In this document: piece by piece, positions 54,431 to 63,038 of the stretch
Numbering within the stretch: the stretch's first letter is position 1
Layout of the letters: each line of letters starts with the position of its first letter
DNA from: an uncultured Clostridia bacterium
GTDB taxonomy: Bacteria; Bacillota; Clostridia; Oscillospirales; Oscillospiraceae
Length of the DNA: 64,000 nt
Reading direction: 5' to 3'
NCBI GenBank assembly: GCA_947173485.1
Contig: CAMWFH010000007.1
Location: 1-64,000, forward strand
Notes under the pieces: generated by a model
What the model saw: only the letters and a program-made list of their open reading frames with translations
What the model was told of the DNA's origin: nothing
Database searches by the model: none
Translations under genes and position numbers: made by a program

Positions 54431-54506
54431 GGTACGCCCGACACGATTCGAACGTGCGACCTACAGAGTCGGAGTCTGTCACTCTATCCAACTGAGCTAC
54501 GGGCGC
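54430..54506 (-). tRNA. tRNA-Arg (anticodon CCG)
   Basis: A 77-base cloverleaf on the minus strand. The acceptor GCGCCCG pairs with CGGGCGT; D-arm contains AGCTCAGTTGGATAGAG; the anticodon stem ACAGA/TCTGT encloses loop CTCCGAC, giving anticodon CCG (Arg, codon CGG); the T-loop is GTTCGAATC. CCA is encoded. A terminator follows at once. Confidence 0.95.
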
Positions 54507-54613
54507 GCATCTCGCCGCCGGGGGACTGCCGGTATCGGGCTGTCCCTCACAGTGCTTACACAGTATAGCAGAGATCTTTCCAAATGTAAAGGGGTATTTT
54601 CACAAAATTTACT

Positions 54614-54632
54614 TTGTTAAAAAGTTTGACAA
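54614..54632. promoter_or_regulatory. Candidate Rex operator in front of rex
   Basis: A 19-bp imperfect palindrome, TTGTTAAAAAGTTTGACAA, overlapping the -35 of the rex promoter. It resembles the Rex box TTGTTAA-N4-TTAACAA and suggests autoregulation. Confidence 0.6.
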
Positions 54633-54654
54633 GTTCCGCCGGATATTGTATAAT
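54626..54654 (+). promoter_or_regulatory. Consensus promoter of rex
   Basis: TTGACA (54626-54631), 17-bp spacer, TATAAT (54649-54654), both hexamers perfect. Confidence 0.85.
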
Positions 54655-54720
54655 ACAGGGAAGTCATCAAAACATGACGGCCGCTGGGACAGGCGGGAGC
54701 GTCTGAAGGAGATAGGATCC

Positions 54721-55365
54721 ATGAAGAAAGAAAACGTCTCGGAGGCTGTGATCCGCCGGCTGCCCCGGTATTACCGCTATCTGGATGAGCTGTATGACAA
54801 GGGGGTCGTGCGGATCTCCTCCAGCGCCCTAGGGGACCGGATGGGCATCACCGCCTCCCAGATCCGCCAGGACCTGAGCTGCTTCGGCGAGTTTGGCCAG
54901 CAGGGATACGGCTACAATATCCAGGAGCTGCGCCGGGAGGTGGGGCATATCCTGGGCGTGGACAAGACCCACAGCCTGATCGTGGTGGGGGTGGGCAACC
55001 TGGGCCGGGCCCTGCTGAAGAACTTCCACTTCGCCAATATGGGCTTCACCGTGGAGGCCGCCTTCGATGTGGACCTGCGGCTGGTGGGCACCACCATCAA
55101 GGGCATCCCCATCTATGAGCTGCGGCAGCTGGAGGCCTATACCCACCGGAAGGTCCCCGATGTGGCGGTGCTGACCGTGCCCCAGTCCGTGGCCCAGGAG
55201 ACGGCGGACCGGCTCATCGCCTGCGGCATCCGGGGCATCTGGAACTTCACCAATGTGGAGCTGACCGCCGAGGGGGAGGACGTGCAGTTCGAGAATGTCC
55301 ACTTCGCCGACAGCCTGCTGACCCTGAACTACCGCATCACCCGGACCCTGGCCCAGGATACATGA
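54721..55365 (+). CDS. rex: Redox-sensing transcriptional repressor Rex
   Basis: Senses the NADH/NAD+ ratio and controls fermentation genes. The 214-residue protein has an N-terminal winged helix (AVIRRLPRYYRYLDELYDKG, MGITASQIRQDLSCFGEFGQ) and a C-terminal Rossmann domain (LIVVGVGNLGRALLKNFHF). The start at 54721 is taken over the frame from 54646, which would place the start inside the promoter. It ends with the C-terminal swap helix NYRITRTLAQDT. Targets in this window might include the cooS operon, but no Rex box was seen there. Confidence 0.95.
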   Translation: MKKENVSEAVIRRLPRYYRYLDELYDKGVVRISSSALGDRMGITASQIRQDLSCFGEFGQQGYGYNIQELRREVGHILGVDKTHSLIVVGVGNLGRALLKNFHFANMGFTVEAAFDVDLRLVGTTIKGIPIYELRQLEAYTHRKVPDVAVLTVPQSVAQETADRLIACGIRGIWNFTNVELTAEGEDVQFENVHFADSLLTLNYRITRTLAQDT

Positions 55366-55459
55366 CCGAACTGCACGAGTCACCTCTGGCCGCCTGGCAC
55401 ATAGTATGGACTGAGACCGGCAAGACCTGCCGGCCACCTATCAAACTGGGAGGTCCATT

Positions 55460-55693
55460 ATGTGTAACAACGGCTTCTTTGGCGGCGGCAACTGCTGCTG
55501 GATCATCATCCTGATCCTGATCCTGTGCTGCTGCTGCGGCAACGACAACGGGAACTGCTGCTGCAACTGCGGCTGTAACTGTGGGTGCAACTGCGGTGGG
55601 TGCAACTGCGGCGGCTGCAACTGCGGCGGCTGCAACTGTGGCGGCTGCAACTGCAACAACAACTGCAACTGCGGCCCCGCCCCCTGCTGCTGA
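55460..55693 (+). CDS. Extremely cysteine-rich small membrane protein with NCGGC repeats
   Basis: A 77-residue protein with 27 cysteines. An N-terminal GGGNCCWIIILILILCCCCG helix is probably membrane-inserted; the rest is four tandem NCGGC units and related CNCG blocks with Asn spacers, ending GPAPCC. The GGGAGG ribosome site is 7 bp upstream, and the codons show translation (third-position variation in Cys and Gly codons). It resembles the so-called high-cysteine (chorion-like) and YjcZ-type small proteins of Clostridia, function unknown; metal or disulfide binding is plausible. Confidence 0.8.
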   Translation: MCNNGFFGGGNCCWIIILILILCCCCGNDNGNCCCNCGCNCGCNCGGCNCGGCNCGGCNCGGCNCNNNCNCGPAPCC

Positions 55694-55731
55694 TCTCGCC
55701 CCTACATGACCGGGCGCCCCTGTGTCTCTTC

Positions 55732-55757
55732 GGGACCGGGGGCGCCGGTCCCTTGTT
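55732..55757 (+). terminator. Terminator after the cysteine-rich gene
   Basis: GGGACCGG (55732-55739) / CCGGTCCC (55745-55752) followed by TTGTT. Confidence 0.65.
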
Positions 55758-55774
55758 CCCAGGATATGCAAGAC

Positions 55775-55799
55775 GCCGGATAGGATAGACCTGTCCGGC
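55775..55799. repeat. Second hairpin before clpB
   Basis: GCCGGATAG (55775-55783) / CTGTCCGGC (55791-55799) with one wobble; it overlaps the presumed clpB -35 region. Confidence 0.55.
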
Positions 55800-55813
55800 T
55801 CATTCTATATAAT
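55786..55813 (+). promoter_or_regulatory. Presumed clpB promoter
   Basis: TATAAT (55808-55813) with TAGACC (55786-55791) as a weak -35, 16-bp spacer. It lies 28 bp upstream of the CIRCE element, the usual distance for HrcA control. Confidence 0.5.
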
Positions 55814-55841
55814 GTGCGGCAGCGGGGGACCACGTTTATGA

Positions 55842-55868
55842 TCAGCACTCTTCACAGGAGAGTGCTAA
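55842..55868. promoter_or_regulatory. CIRCE element (HrcA operator)
   Basis: TCAGCACTC-N9-GAGTGCTAA, one base from the consensus TTAGCACTC-N9-GAGTGCTAA. It places clpB under HrcA heat-shock repression. No CtsR-type heptad repeat is visible here. Confidence 0.92.
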
Positions 55869-55944
55869 AAAGTTCACAGACCGTTCATCCTTTCCTGGCC
55901 GGATGGGGTATACTGCACCTAGATGAAAGGAAGGGAGCGGTACC

Positions 55945-58539
55945 ATGAACGCTAACAAATATACCCAACGGTCCATCGAGGCCGTCCAAGCGGCCCAGTC
56001 CATCGCCATAGAGCATGGCAACCAGACCATCCAGCAGGCCCACCTCCTCCTGGCGCTCCTCCAGGCGGAGAACGGCCTGGCCCCCCAGCTGCTGGGGCAG
56101 ATGGGACTGACGGTGCCCAGCTTCATCTCCGCCGTCCGGTCGGAGGTGGCCCGGCTGCCCCGGGTGTCGGGGCCGGGCCGGGAGATGGATAAGGTCTACG
56201 TCTCCCAGGAGATGGACCAGGCCATGAACGCCGCCGAGACCATCGCCGCCGGGATGCGGGACGAGTATGTCTCCGTGGAGCATCTGCTGCTGGCCCTGGT
56301 GGAGCAGGCCGACAGCACCCTCCGAGAGCTGTTCCGGTCCTTCGGTATCACCAAGGAGGGCCTGCTCCAGGCCCTGGCCGCCGTCCGGGGCAGCCAGCGG
56401 GTCACCAGCGACAACCCGGAGGAGACCTACGAGGCGCTAAAGAAGTACGGCAGCGACCTGGTGGACCGGGCCCGCCGGAACCAGCTGGACCCGGTGATCG
56501 GACGGGACGATGAGATCCGAAACGTGATCCGCATCCTGAGCCGGAAGAGCAAGAACAACCCGGTGCTGATCGGGGAGCCCGGTGTGGGCAAGACGGCCAT
56601 CGCCGAGGGCCTGGCCCAGCGGATCGTCAAGGGGGACGTGCCGGCGGGACTGAAGGACAAGACCATCTTCGCCCTGGACATGGGGGCCCTGATCGCCGGG
56701 GCCAAGTATCGGGGGGAGTTCGAGGAGCGGCTGAAAGCGGTGCTGAACGAGGTGAAGCGGTCGGAGGGGAGGATCCTCCTGTTCATCGACGAGCTGCACA
56801 CCATCGTAGGCGCCGGCAAGACCGAGGGGGCCATGGACGCTGGCAACCTGCTGAAGCCCATGCTGGCCCGTGGGGAGCTCCACTGCATCGGGGCCACCAC
56901 CCTGGACGAGTACCGGAAGTATATCGAGAAGGACCCGGCCCTGGAGCGGCGGTTCCAGCCGGTCCAGGTGGACGAGCCCAGCGAGGAGGACGCCATCGCC
57001 ATCCTCCGGGGGCTGAAGGAACGGTATGAGGTCTACCACGGGGTGAAGATCACCGATGGAGCCATCATCGCCGCCGCCACCCTGTCCAGCCGGTATATCA
57101 CCGACCGGTTCCTGCCGGACAAGGCCATCGACCTGATCGACGAGGCCTGCGCCATGATCCGGACGGAGATGGACAGTATGCCCACGGAGCTGGATGTTTT
57201 GAGCCGGAAGATCGTCCAGCTGGAGATCGAGGAGGCAGCGCTGAAGAAGGAGACGGACCCCCTGTCCCTGGCCCATCTGGAGGAGATCTCCAAGGAGCTG
57301 GCGGAGCAGCGGGACGCCTTCAAGGCCGGCAAGGCCCGGTGGGAGAACGAGAAGGCGGCCATCGGCAAGGTCCAGAAGCTCCGGGAGGAGATCGAGGGGG
57401 CCAGCGCCGATCTGGAGCGGGCCCAGCGGGAGTATGACCTGGAGAAGGCCGCCGCCCTGCAATATGGCCGCATCCCCGCCTTGAAGAAGGAGCTGGAGGA
57501 GCAGGAGGCCCTGGCGGCGGAGGGCAAGCAAGGCTCCCTCCTGCGGGACAAGGTCACCGAGGAAGAGATCGCCCGGATCGTGGAGCGGTGGACCGGCATC
57601 CCCGTGGCCCGGCTGATGGAGGGGGAGCGGGAGAAGCTCTTGCACCTGGAGGAGATCCTCCACCAGCGGGTAGTGGGCCAGGACGAGGCGGTCCGGCTGG
57701 TGAGCGAGGCCATCCTCCGCTCCCGGGCAGGCATCGCCGACCCGGATAAGCCCATCGGCTCCTTCCTGTTCCTAGGGCCCACCGGCGTGGGCAAGACGGA
57801 GCTGGCCAAGACCTTGGCCCAGGCCCTCTTTGACGATGAGCGGAGCATGGTCCGCATCGATATGAGCGAGTATATGGAGAAGTTCTCCGTCTCCCGGCTC
57901 ATCGGCGCGCCTCCGGGCTATGTGGGCTATGAGGAGGGGGGCCAGCTGACGGAGGCCGTCCGCCGGAAGCCCTACTCGGTGATCCTCTTCGACGAGGTGG
58001 AGAAGGCCCACCCGGACGTGTTCAACATCCTGCTCCAGGTGCTGGACGACGGACGGATCACCGACAGCCAGGGCCGGACGGTGGATTTCAAGAACACTGT
58101 CATCATCCTCACCAGCAACCTGGGCAGCCAATACCTGCTGGAGGGCATCGGGGAGGACGGCGAGATCGGCCAGGCCGCCCGGGACCAGGTGGACGCCCTA
58201 TTGAAGCAGTCCTTCCGGCCGGAGTTTTTGAACCGGCTGGATGAGATCGTGTTCTACAAGCCCCTGACCAGGAACGACATCACCCACATCATCGACCTGA
58301 TGCTCTCCGGTCTGGGCCAGCGGCTGGAGCGCCAGCAGCTCTCCGTGGAGCTGACAGAGGCGGCCAAGGACCACATCATCGCCGCGGCCTACGACCCCCT
58401 CTACGGGGCCCGGCCTCTCCGCCGCTACCTCCAGCACACGGTGGAGACCCTGATCAGCCGGCAGATCATCGCCGGCGCGGTCCTGCCGGGGCAGACCATC
58501 ACCATCGATGCCCGGGACGGGGCGCTGGCGATCGTATGA
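55945..58539 (+). CDS. clpB: ATP-dependent disaggregase ClpB
   Basis: Hexameric AAA+ chaperone that extracts proteins from aggregates with DnaK. The 864-residue protein has the N-domain (1-150), AAA1 Walker [15 protein letters not shown] (about 205) and Walker [10 protein letters not shown], the coiled-coil middle domain (about 400-520, [20 protein letters not shown]), and AAA2 Walker [16 protein letters not shown] (about 610) with sensor [11 protein letters not shown]. Length and order are standard. A CIRCE element precedes it and a terminator follows. Ends with a normal ClpB tail. Confidence 0.96.
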   Translation: MNANKYTQRSIEAVQAAQSIAIEHGNQTIQQAHLLLALLQAENGLAPQLLGQMGLTVPSFISAVRSEVARLPRVSGPGREMDKVYVSQEMDQAMNAAETIAAGMRDEYVSVEHLLLALVEQADSTLRELFRSFGITKEGLLQALAAVRGSQRVTSDNPEETYEALKKYGSDLVDRARRNQLDPVIGRDDEIRNVIRILSRKSKNNPVLIGEPGVGKTAIAEGLAQRIVKGDVPAGLKDKTIFALDMGALIAGAKYRGEFEERLKAVLNEVKRSEGRILLFIDELHTIVGAGKTEGAMDAGNLLKPMLARGELHCIGATTLDEYRKYIEKDPALERRFQPVQVDEPSEEDAIAILRGLKERYEVYHGVKITDGAIIAAATLSSRYITDRFLPDKAIDLIDEACAMIRTEMDSMPTELDVLSRKIVQLEIEEAALKKETDPLSLAHLEEISKELAEQRDAFKAGKARWENEKAAIGKVQKLREEIEGASADLERAQREYDLEKAAALQYGRIPALKKELEEQEALAAEGKQGSLLRDKVTEEEIARIVERWTGIPVARLMEGEREKLLHLEEILHQRVVGQDEAVRLVSEAILRSRAGIADPDKPIGSFLFLGPTGVGKTELAKTLAQALFDDERSMVRIDMSEYMEKFSVSRLIGAPPGYVGYEEGGQLTEAVRRKPYSVILFDEVEKAHPDVFNILLQVLDDGRITDSQGRTVDFKNTVIILTSNLGSQYLLEGIGEDGEIGQAARDQVDALLKQSFRPEFLNRLDEIVFYKPLTRNDITHIIDLMLSGLGQRLERQQLSVELTEAAKDHIIAAAYDPLYGARPLRRYLQHTVETLISRQIIAGAVLPGQTITIDARDGALAIV

Positions 58540-58574
58540 CAGATGGGCAGGTATGAGCAGATAACAGATAAAAG

Positions 58575-58607
58575 AGCCGTGGGCGGATATCCTCCGTCCA
58601 CGGCTTT
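58575..58607 (+). terminator. Intrinsic terminator of clpB
   Basis: AGCCGTGGGCGGA (58575-58587) / TCCGTCCACGGCT (58593-58605) with one wobble, TATCC loop, then TTGC. Confidence 0.8.
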
Positions 58608-58669
58608 GCATATGCGGTCCCAGAAAGAGCGGTCCGGTCTTGGGGGGACTGGCGCGCTCTTGCCGCTCC

Positions 58670-59666
58670 TTATTGGCTGTCCAGCTGTTTCGCGTATTTG
58701 GGGCGGTCGGTCTCCGGGACCTTCAGCGCCGCCATGGCCTGCTCGATCGTCAGGCCCAATGTCTCTACTAGGCTTTTGATGTTCGATAAAGTGGTCTCCG
58801 CCGCGCCTTCGGCGCGACCTTTGGCCATGCCCTCGGCGATGCCCTTTTCTCTTACGCCCTTGCTCAGGTTACACATGACCGACACCTCCTCTTCCATCGT
58901 CTGCGTCATTTGGATATCGTATTCATCCTGCAAGATCTTTCGTTTCTCCGCCTCGCTGGTCTCGTGGGAGAGCAGTACGTCCAGCATCCGCAGGATACCA
59001 CCATAGTTTTCCTCATCCGCATCGCCTAAGCACAGCACGATAACAGACAGCAGGTCGTAGTTCTCGACCGGCTCCACGGCCTCGCCCACCAGATGCTCCT
59101 CCACCAGGCGATACCGGGTGATGGTGTTCTCCCGATACTTGGGCGGCGCCATGCAGATCCAGTATGGAGTAGACCTTCTTGATCTTCTCATAATGGGAGT
59201 TGGTGAACTCCCGGCCATATTGGGAAGAGACCATCCGGCAGCAGTAGTATACTGCCCGTTTGAGCAAGGGATAACCAGGATAGAAGTCGTTCTGGGCCTC
59301 CACGTTGATGATGATGGTGACCCGTTCTTTCGTACCAGGGACGATAGCCCGGAAGCGGATATCATAGGTGACCGTTCCCTCATGTACGGACTTATCCTCC
59401 GTGTCCATGCCCTGGATGATAGTACCGCCCTCATCCGGCAGCACCGGCACCGTAGATACCTGGGGCTGGCCCTCTATATACTTCTCTGCAATATCGTTCA
59501 CATCGCAGTCCTTGTATTCCTCCAGGCAAGCTTTCATGATCCTTGCCAGTATCGCTTTCTCCGACAGGACCCGCTTGCAGGCGGCGTCATAGCCCGCGCT
59601 GTCGTCCGTGACATGCAGCCCCTGGGCGATCGTCGTTTCTATATCCATGACATCCACCAGCCTCAC
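58670..59666 (-). pseudogene. Rpn-family (PD-(D/E)XK) nuclease/putative transposase, frameshifted
   Basis: The two frames join into one protein. Frame 1 (59666 to about 59165) carries the nuclease-like core: YDIRFRAIVPGTKERVTIII, NVEAQNDFYPGYPLLKRAVY (Asp...Glu-x-Gln site) and YCCRMVSSQYGREF. Frame 2 (about 59165 to 58670) continues with WICMAPPKYRENTITRYRLV, MQTMEEEVSVMC-like and ALEALKV-type tail, as in Rpn proteins. A single extra base near 59162 accounts for the switch. Either a real mutation or a sequencing error. Rpn proteins are recombination-promoting nucleases of mobile origin. Confidence 0.85.
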
Positions 59667-59735
59667 ATCTTTCCCCTCTATTTTACCACAGCCACGCAGC
59701 CGCGTCCACTACTTTTTGCGCCGCCGGGGCAGGGC

Positions 59736-61106
59736 TCACCCCTGCTCCAGCTCTGCCAGGGTCTTTCGGAACTGGAAGAAGAAGAGCGTAGCGGTGAAGC
59801 TGACCGCCAGGAGATCCGCCACCGGCTCCGCCAGGTACACCGCCAGGGCCTTGTTGGCCGGGAACAGCACCGGCATCAGGTAGATCAGGGGCAGCAACAG
59901 CACGAACTTCCGCACGATCGCCGCGGTGGCTGCCGCCTTGGCGTTGCCCAGGGCGGTGAAGGTCATCTGGCAGGCGATCTGGATGCCGAATAGGAGGGCC
60001 ACCGCCATATAGATCCGCAGAGCGGTCCCCGCGTAGGACACCAGGGCCGGGTTGGAGTTGTTGAAGAGCTTGGCGAACAGCTCCGGGAACAGCATCACCA
60101 GGCCCCATAGGGCCGTGGAGTAGGTCAGGCACACCTTCAGCAGCAGGAAGAACGCCTCCTTGACCCGTCCGGCGTTCCGGGCCCCCCGGTTGTAGCTGAT
60201 GATGGGCTGGGCCCCCTGGGAGAAGCCCTGGAGGGGCAGCATGGCGAACTGCATCACGCTGGTGAGGATGGTCATGGCCCCTACGGCGATATCCCCGCCA
60301 TACCGCAGCAGGGAGGAGTTGAAGCAGACGGCGATCACGCTCTCGCTGGACTGCATCACGAAGGCGGCGGTGCCCAGGGCCAGGCAGGGGAGGATCACCT
60401 GGGGCCGCAGGCGGAAATTCTTCACCTGGAGCCGCAGGCGGGTCCGTTTCCCCGCCAGGAAGCTGACGACCCACAGGCAGGAGACCGCCTGGGACACGAT
60501 CGTAGCCAGCGCCGCGCCCCGGACCCCCATATGGAGCCCAAAGATCAGGATGGGGTCCAGGATGATGTTGCACACCGCCCCGATGGTCACCGACAGCATA
60601 CTGATCTTGGTGAAGCCCTGGGCGGTGATGAAGGCGTTCATCCCCAGGGTCAGCTGGACGAAGAGGGTGCCCATGGCGTAGATGTCCATATAGCCCACGG
60701 CGTACTCGATGGTGTTCTCACTGGCGCCGAAGGCCAGGAGGAAGTCCCGGTCCCACCGGAGCAGGATGGCCGTCAGCACCAGGGAGACGATCACCTGGAG
60801 GGCGAAGCAGTTGCCCAGGGTCTCCTCTGCGGCATCGTCCCGCTTCTGGCCCATAAAGATGGAGGCCCGGGGAGCGCCGCCGCTGCTGACCAGGGCGGCG
60901 AAAGCCGACACCACCATGATGATGGACATACAGACCCCCACCCCCGTCAGGGCCAGGTCGCCGATCTCCGGGATATGGCCGATGTAGATCCGGTCCACCA
61001 CGTTGTAGAGCATATTGATCAGCTGGGCCGTCACCGTTGGGACCGCCAGCCGCCGCAGCAGGCGGCCTACCGGCTCCGTCCCCAAAAAGTCCTTGTTCTC
61101 GTTCAC
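59736..61106 (-). CDS. MATE-family multidrug exporter
   Basis: A 456-residue, 12-helix antiporter of the NorM/DinF group that exports cationic drugs using a Na+ or H+ gradient. MATE landmarks: LAVPTVTAQLINMLYNVVDR at the N-terminus and the second-half repeat LPLQGFSQGAQPIISYNRGA. Its start overlaps the stop of the MarR regulator (ATGA), so both form one transcript. The direct substrate is unknown. Confidence 0.9.
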   Translation of the reverse strand: MNENKDFLGTEPVGRLLRRLAVPTVTAQLINMLYNVVDRIYIGHIPEIGDLALTGVGVCMSIIMVVSAFAALVSSGGAPRASIFMGQKRDDAAEETLGNCFALQVIVSLVLTAILLRWDRDFLLAFGASENTIEYAVGYMDIYAMGTLFVQLTLGMNAFITAQGFTKISMLSVTIGAVCNIILDPILIFGLHMGVRGAALATIVSQAVSCLWVVSFLAGKRTRLRLQVKNFRLRPQVILPCLALGTAAFVMQSSESVIAVCFNSSLLRYGGDIAVGAMTILTSVMQFAMLPLQGFSQGAQPIISYNRGARNAGRVKEAFFLLLKVCLTYSTALWGLVMLFPELFAKLFNNSNPALVSYAGTALRIYMAVALLFGIQIACQMTFTALGNAKAAATAAIVRKFVLLLPLIYLMPVLFPANKALAVYLAEPVADLLAVSFTATLFFFQFRKTLAELEQG

Positions 61107-61555
61107 TGCTCCTCCATCCTTTCCAAAGCGGCGATCACGTTCTCCATGACCCGCCGGTGATAGGCCCCATAGGCCGCCAGCTCCTCCGGGGCGAAGCCCT
61201 GGAACAGCTGCTCATAGAAGGGCCGCTGGCAGGCGTCGATGGCCGCGCACACCTGGGCGGCGGCCTCCGTCATCTCCAGATGGACCAGCCGCCGGTCGCC
61301 CTCGTCCCGCCGCCGGAGGAGGTAGCCCCGCTGGATCAGGCTCTCCACCCCCTGGGACACGCTCCCCTTGGGCAGCTGGCGCAGCTCGGCGATGTCCTTG
61401 GCCGTGTCGATCCCCGGATTGTTGTGGAGGAAGGCGATGATCACCGTCTCCACCTGTCCCAGGCCCTCGCTCCGGCCCACCCGCCGCAGCAGGCGGTCAT
61501 AGAGCCGGGTCATCCGGCGGAAGGCCGCCATCAGTTCCGCTGGCTGCTGCATCAT
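61103..61555 (-). CDS. MarR-family regulator of the MATE exporter
   Basis: A 150-residue winged helix-turn-helix protein: dimerisation helices at both ends, DNA-binding helices around DTAKDIAELRQLPKGSVSQG and the wing GYLLRRRDEGDRRLVHLEMT. It is the first gene of the MarR-MATE operon; a perfect 15-bp palindrome in its promoter region is the likely operator. Two ATG codons lie together at the start; 61555 is taken. Confidence 0.9.
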   Translation of the reverse strand: MMQQPAELMAAFRRMTRLYDRLLRRVGRSEGLGQVETVIIAFLHNNPGIDTAKDIAELRQLPKGSVSQGVESLIQRGYLLRRRDEGDRRLVHLEMTEAAAQVCAAIDACQRPFYEQLFQGFAPEELAAYGAYHRRVMENVIAALERMEEQ

Positions 61556-61584
61556 AAGGCCCCCTTTGCTGAAATCAGTTCATA

Positions 61585-61599
61585 TCAGAACCGTTCTGA
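61585..61599. promoter_or_regulatory. Candidate MarR operator
   Basis: TCAGAAC-C-GTTCTGA, a perfect 7-bp dyad with a 1-bp centre, lies just downstream of the -10 of the MarR-MATE promoter (minus strand). Confidence 0.65.
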
Positions 61600-61605
61600 G
61601 TTGCT

Positions 61606-61633
61606 ATTATACACGTCCTTCTCCGTTTGTCAA
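61606..61633 (-). promoter_or_regulatory. Promoter of the MarR-MATE operon
   Basis: TTGACA (61628-61633) and TATAAT (61606-61611) on the minus strand with 16-bp spacer. Confidence 0.75.
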
Positions 61634-61647
61634 CCCCCGAAATAGGG

Positions 61648-61674
61648 GAGGCCCCGCCATACCGGCGGGGCCTC
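61648..61674 (-). terminator. Possible terminator of the mtaD operon
   Basis: An 11-bp perfect stem GAGGCCCCGCC (61648-61658) / GGCGGGGCCTC (61664-61674) with ATACC loop. It is downstream of mtaD on the minus strand, but no T-run follows, so it is only a candidate. Confidence 0.5.
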
Positions 61675-61720
61675 GTCCATATGCAGATGGGGCCGTCCCC
61701 CAGGGGGGAGGCCGCCGGCG

Positions 61721-63022
61721 TCAGCGGGGATACAGCTCCCGGAGGGCCTGGCGGAAGTCCGCCTTGATCTTCTCCGCGTCCAGGGTCAAAAACTGCCCGT
61801 TCTCATAGAGGACCTGCCCGTCCACCATGTTCAGCACCACGTCGCTGCCCTGCATGGTGTAGACCGCCGTGGGGATAGCCTCAAAGGCGGGCATCATATG
61901 GGGGGCCTGGGTGGAGACGGCGATCAGGTCCGCCTTTTTCCCCACGGCCAGCGCGCCGGTGTCCTCCCGGCCCTGGAGCCGGGCCCCGTTCAGGGTGGCC
62001 ATCCGAAAGACATCCTCCGGCTGGAGCATGGTGGGGTCCCGGTGATAGCCGTTGTGGAGGAGGGCGGCCAGGTGCATCTCCTCCACCAGGTTCAAATTGT
62101 TGTTGCTGGCGGCGCCATCGGTGCCCAGGGCCACGTTCAGTCCTAGGTCCAGCATCCGGCGGATGGGGGCGTAGCCGCTGCCCAGCTTCATGTTGCTGGC
62201 AGGGTCATGGATGGGGCTGACGCCCTTTTCCTGGAAGAGCGCCAGGTCCTCCTCCGTGACCCAGACGCAGTGGGCGGCGGCAGTGGGGCTGTCGAAGGTC
62301 CCCAGGTCATAGAACCAGCGGGCCGGGGTCTTGCCGTACTTTCGGATACACGCCTGGTGCTCGCTCTCGGTCTCGGAGAGGTGGATGTGCATCCGCCCCC
62401 CGTGCTCCTGGCAGAGGGCGCTGGCGGCCTCCACCACCTGGGGGGTGCAGGTGTACTCGGCGTGGATGCAGAAGTCCACCCGCAGCCGCCCGTTCCCGGC
62501 GTTATGGTACCGGCGGAATAGCTCCGCCGCCTCCCCGATGCGGAAGCACTGGTCCGGCGTCTCGCTGGGGTCGAAGGACTGGACCGGGCGGCAGATATTG
62601 GCCTTGATGCCGGAGGCCAGGACGCTCTCCGCCATCTCCATAGGGAAGAAGTACATATCCGAAAAGCTGGTGGTGCCGGAGGCGATCATCTCCAGCAGCG
62701 CCAGGTCCCCGCCGGCCTTCACCAGAGCGGGGGTCAGCCGGTCCTCGATGGGGAACACGGTGTCGAAGAGCCAGTTCTGGAGGGGCAGGCCGCTGCCCAC
62801 CCCCCGAAGGAGGGTCATGGCCGCGTGGCAGTGGGTGTTCACCAGGCCGGGGAGGACCATAGCGCCGTCCAGGTCCAGCACCCGGTCGAGATTCCCCGCC
62901 GGGGCCTCTGTGCCAATGTATTCGATGGTATCATCCAGCACGGAGAGGGCCCCGCCCCGGATGGTCTCATAGTTCCCGTCCCGGTAGGACAGGATATCGC
63001 AGTTTTTCAGCAAGATACGCAT
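61721..63022 (-). CDS. mtaD: 5-methylthioadenosine/S-adenosylhomocysteine deaminase
   Basis: Zinc-dependent deaminase of methylthioadenosine and SAH to inosine analogs. The 433-residue amidohydrolase has the metal site VLPGLVNTHCHAAMTLLRG (HxH), later HIHLSETESEH, HCVWVTEEDLALF and ALGTDGAASNNNLNLVEE (Asp). The ATG at 63022 is correct; the frame from 63142 overlaps pnp out of phase. Together with pnp it forms a purine salvage pair (16-bp gap). SAH/MTA clearance also supports SAM-dependent methylation. Confidence 0.92.
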   Translation of the reverse strand: MRILLKNCDILSYRDGNYETIRGGALSVLDDTIEYIGTEAPAGNLDRVLDLDGAMVLPGLVNTHCHAAMTLLRGVGSGLPLQNWLFDTVFPIEDRLTPALVKAGGDLALLEMIASGTTSFSDMYFFPMEMAESVLASGIKANICRPVQSFDPSETPDQCFRIGEAAELFRRYHNAGNGRLRVDFCIHAEYTCTPQVVEAASALCQEHGGRMHIHLSETESEHQACIRKYGKTPARWFYDLGTFDSPTAAAHCVWVTEEDLALFQEKGVSPIHDPASNMKLGSGYAPIRRMLDLGLNVALGTDGAASNNNLNLVEEMHLAALLHNGYHRDPTMLQPEDVFRMATLNGARLQGREDTGALAVGKKADLIAVSTQAPHMMPAFEAIPTAVYTMQGSDVVLNMVDGQVLYENGQFLTLDAEKIKADFRQALRELYPR

Positions 63023-63038
63023 ACAGCCACCTCTTCTA

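Noticed and set aside
54430..54506. Integration site for a phage or element at the tRNA gene
   Set aside because: No integrase and no repeat of the tRNA 3' end in the flanks.
55560..55680. Regular repeat resembling a CRISPR array
   Set aside because: 15-bp units encode NCGGC in frame with no unique spacers.
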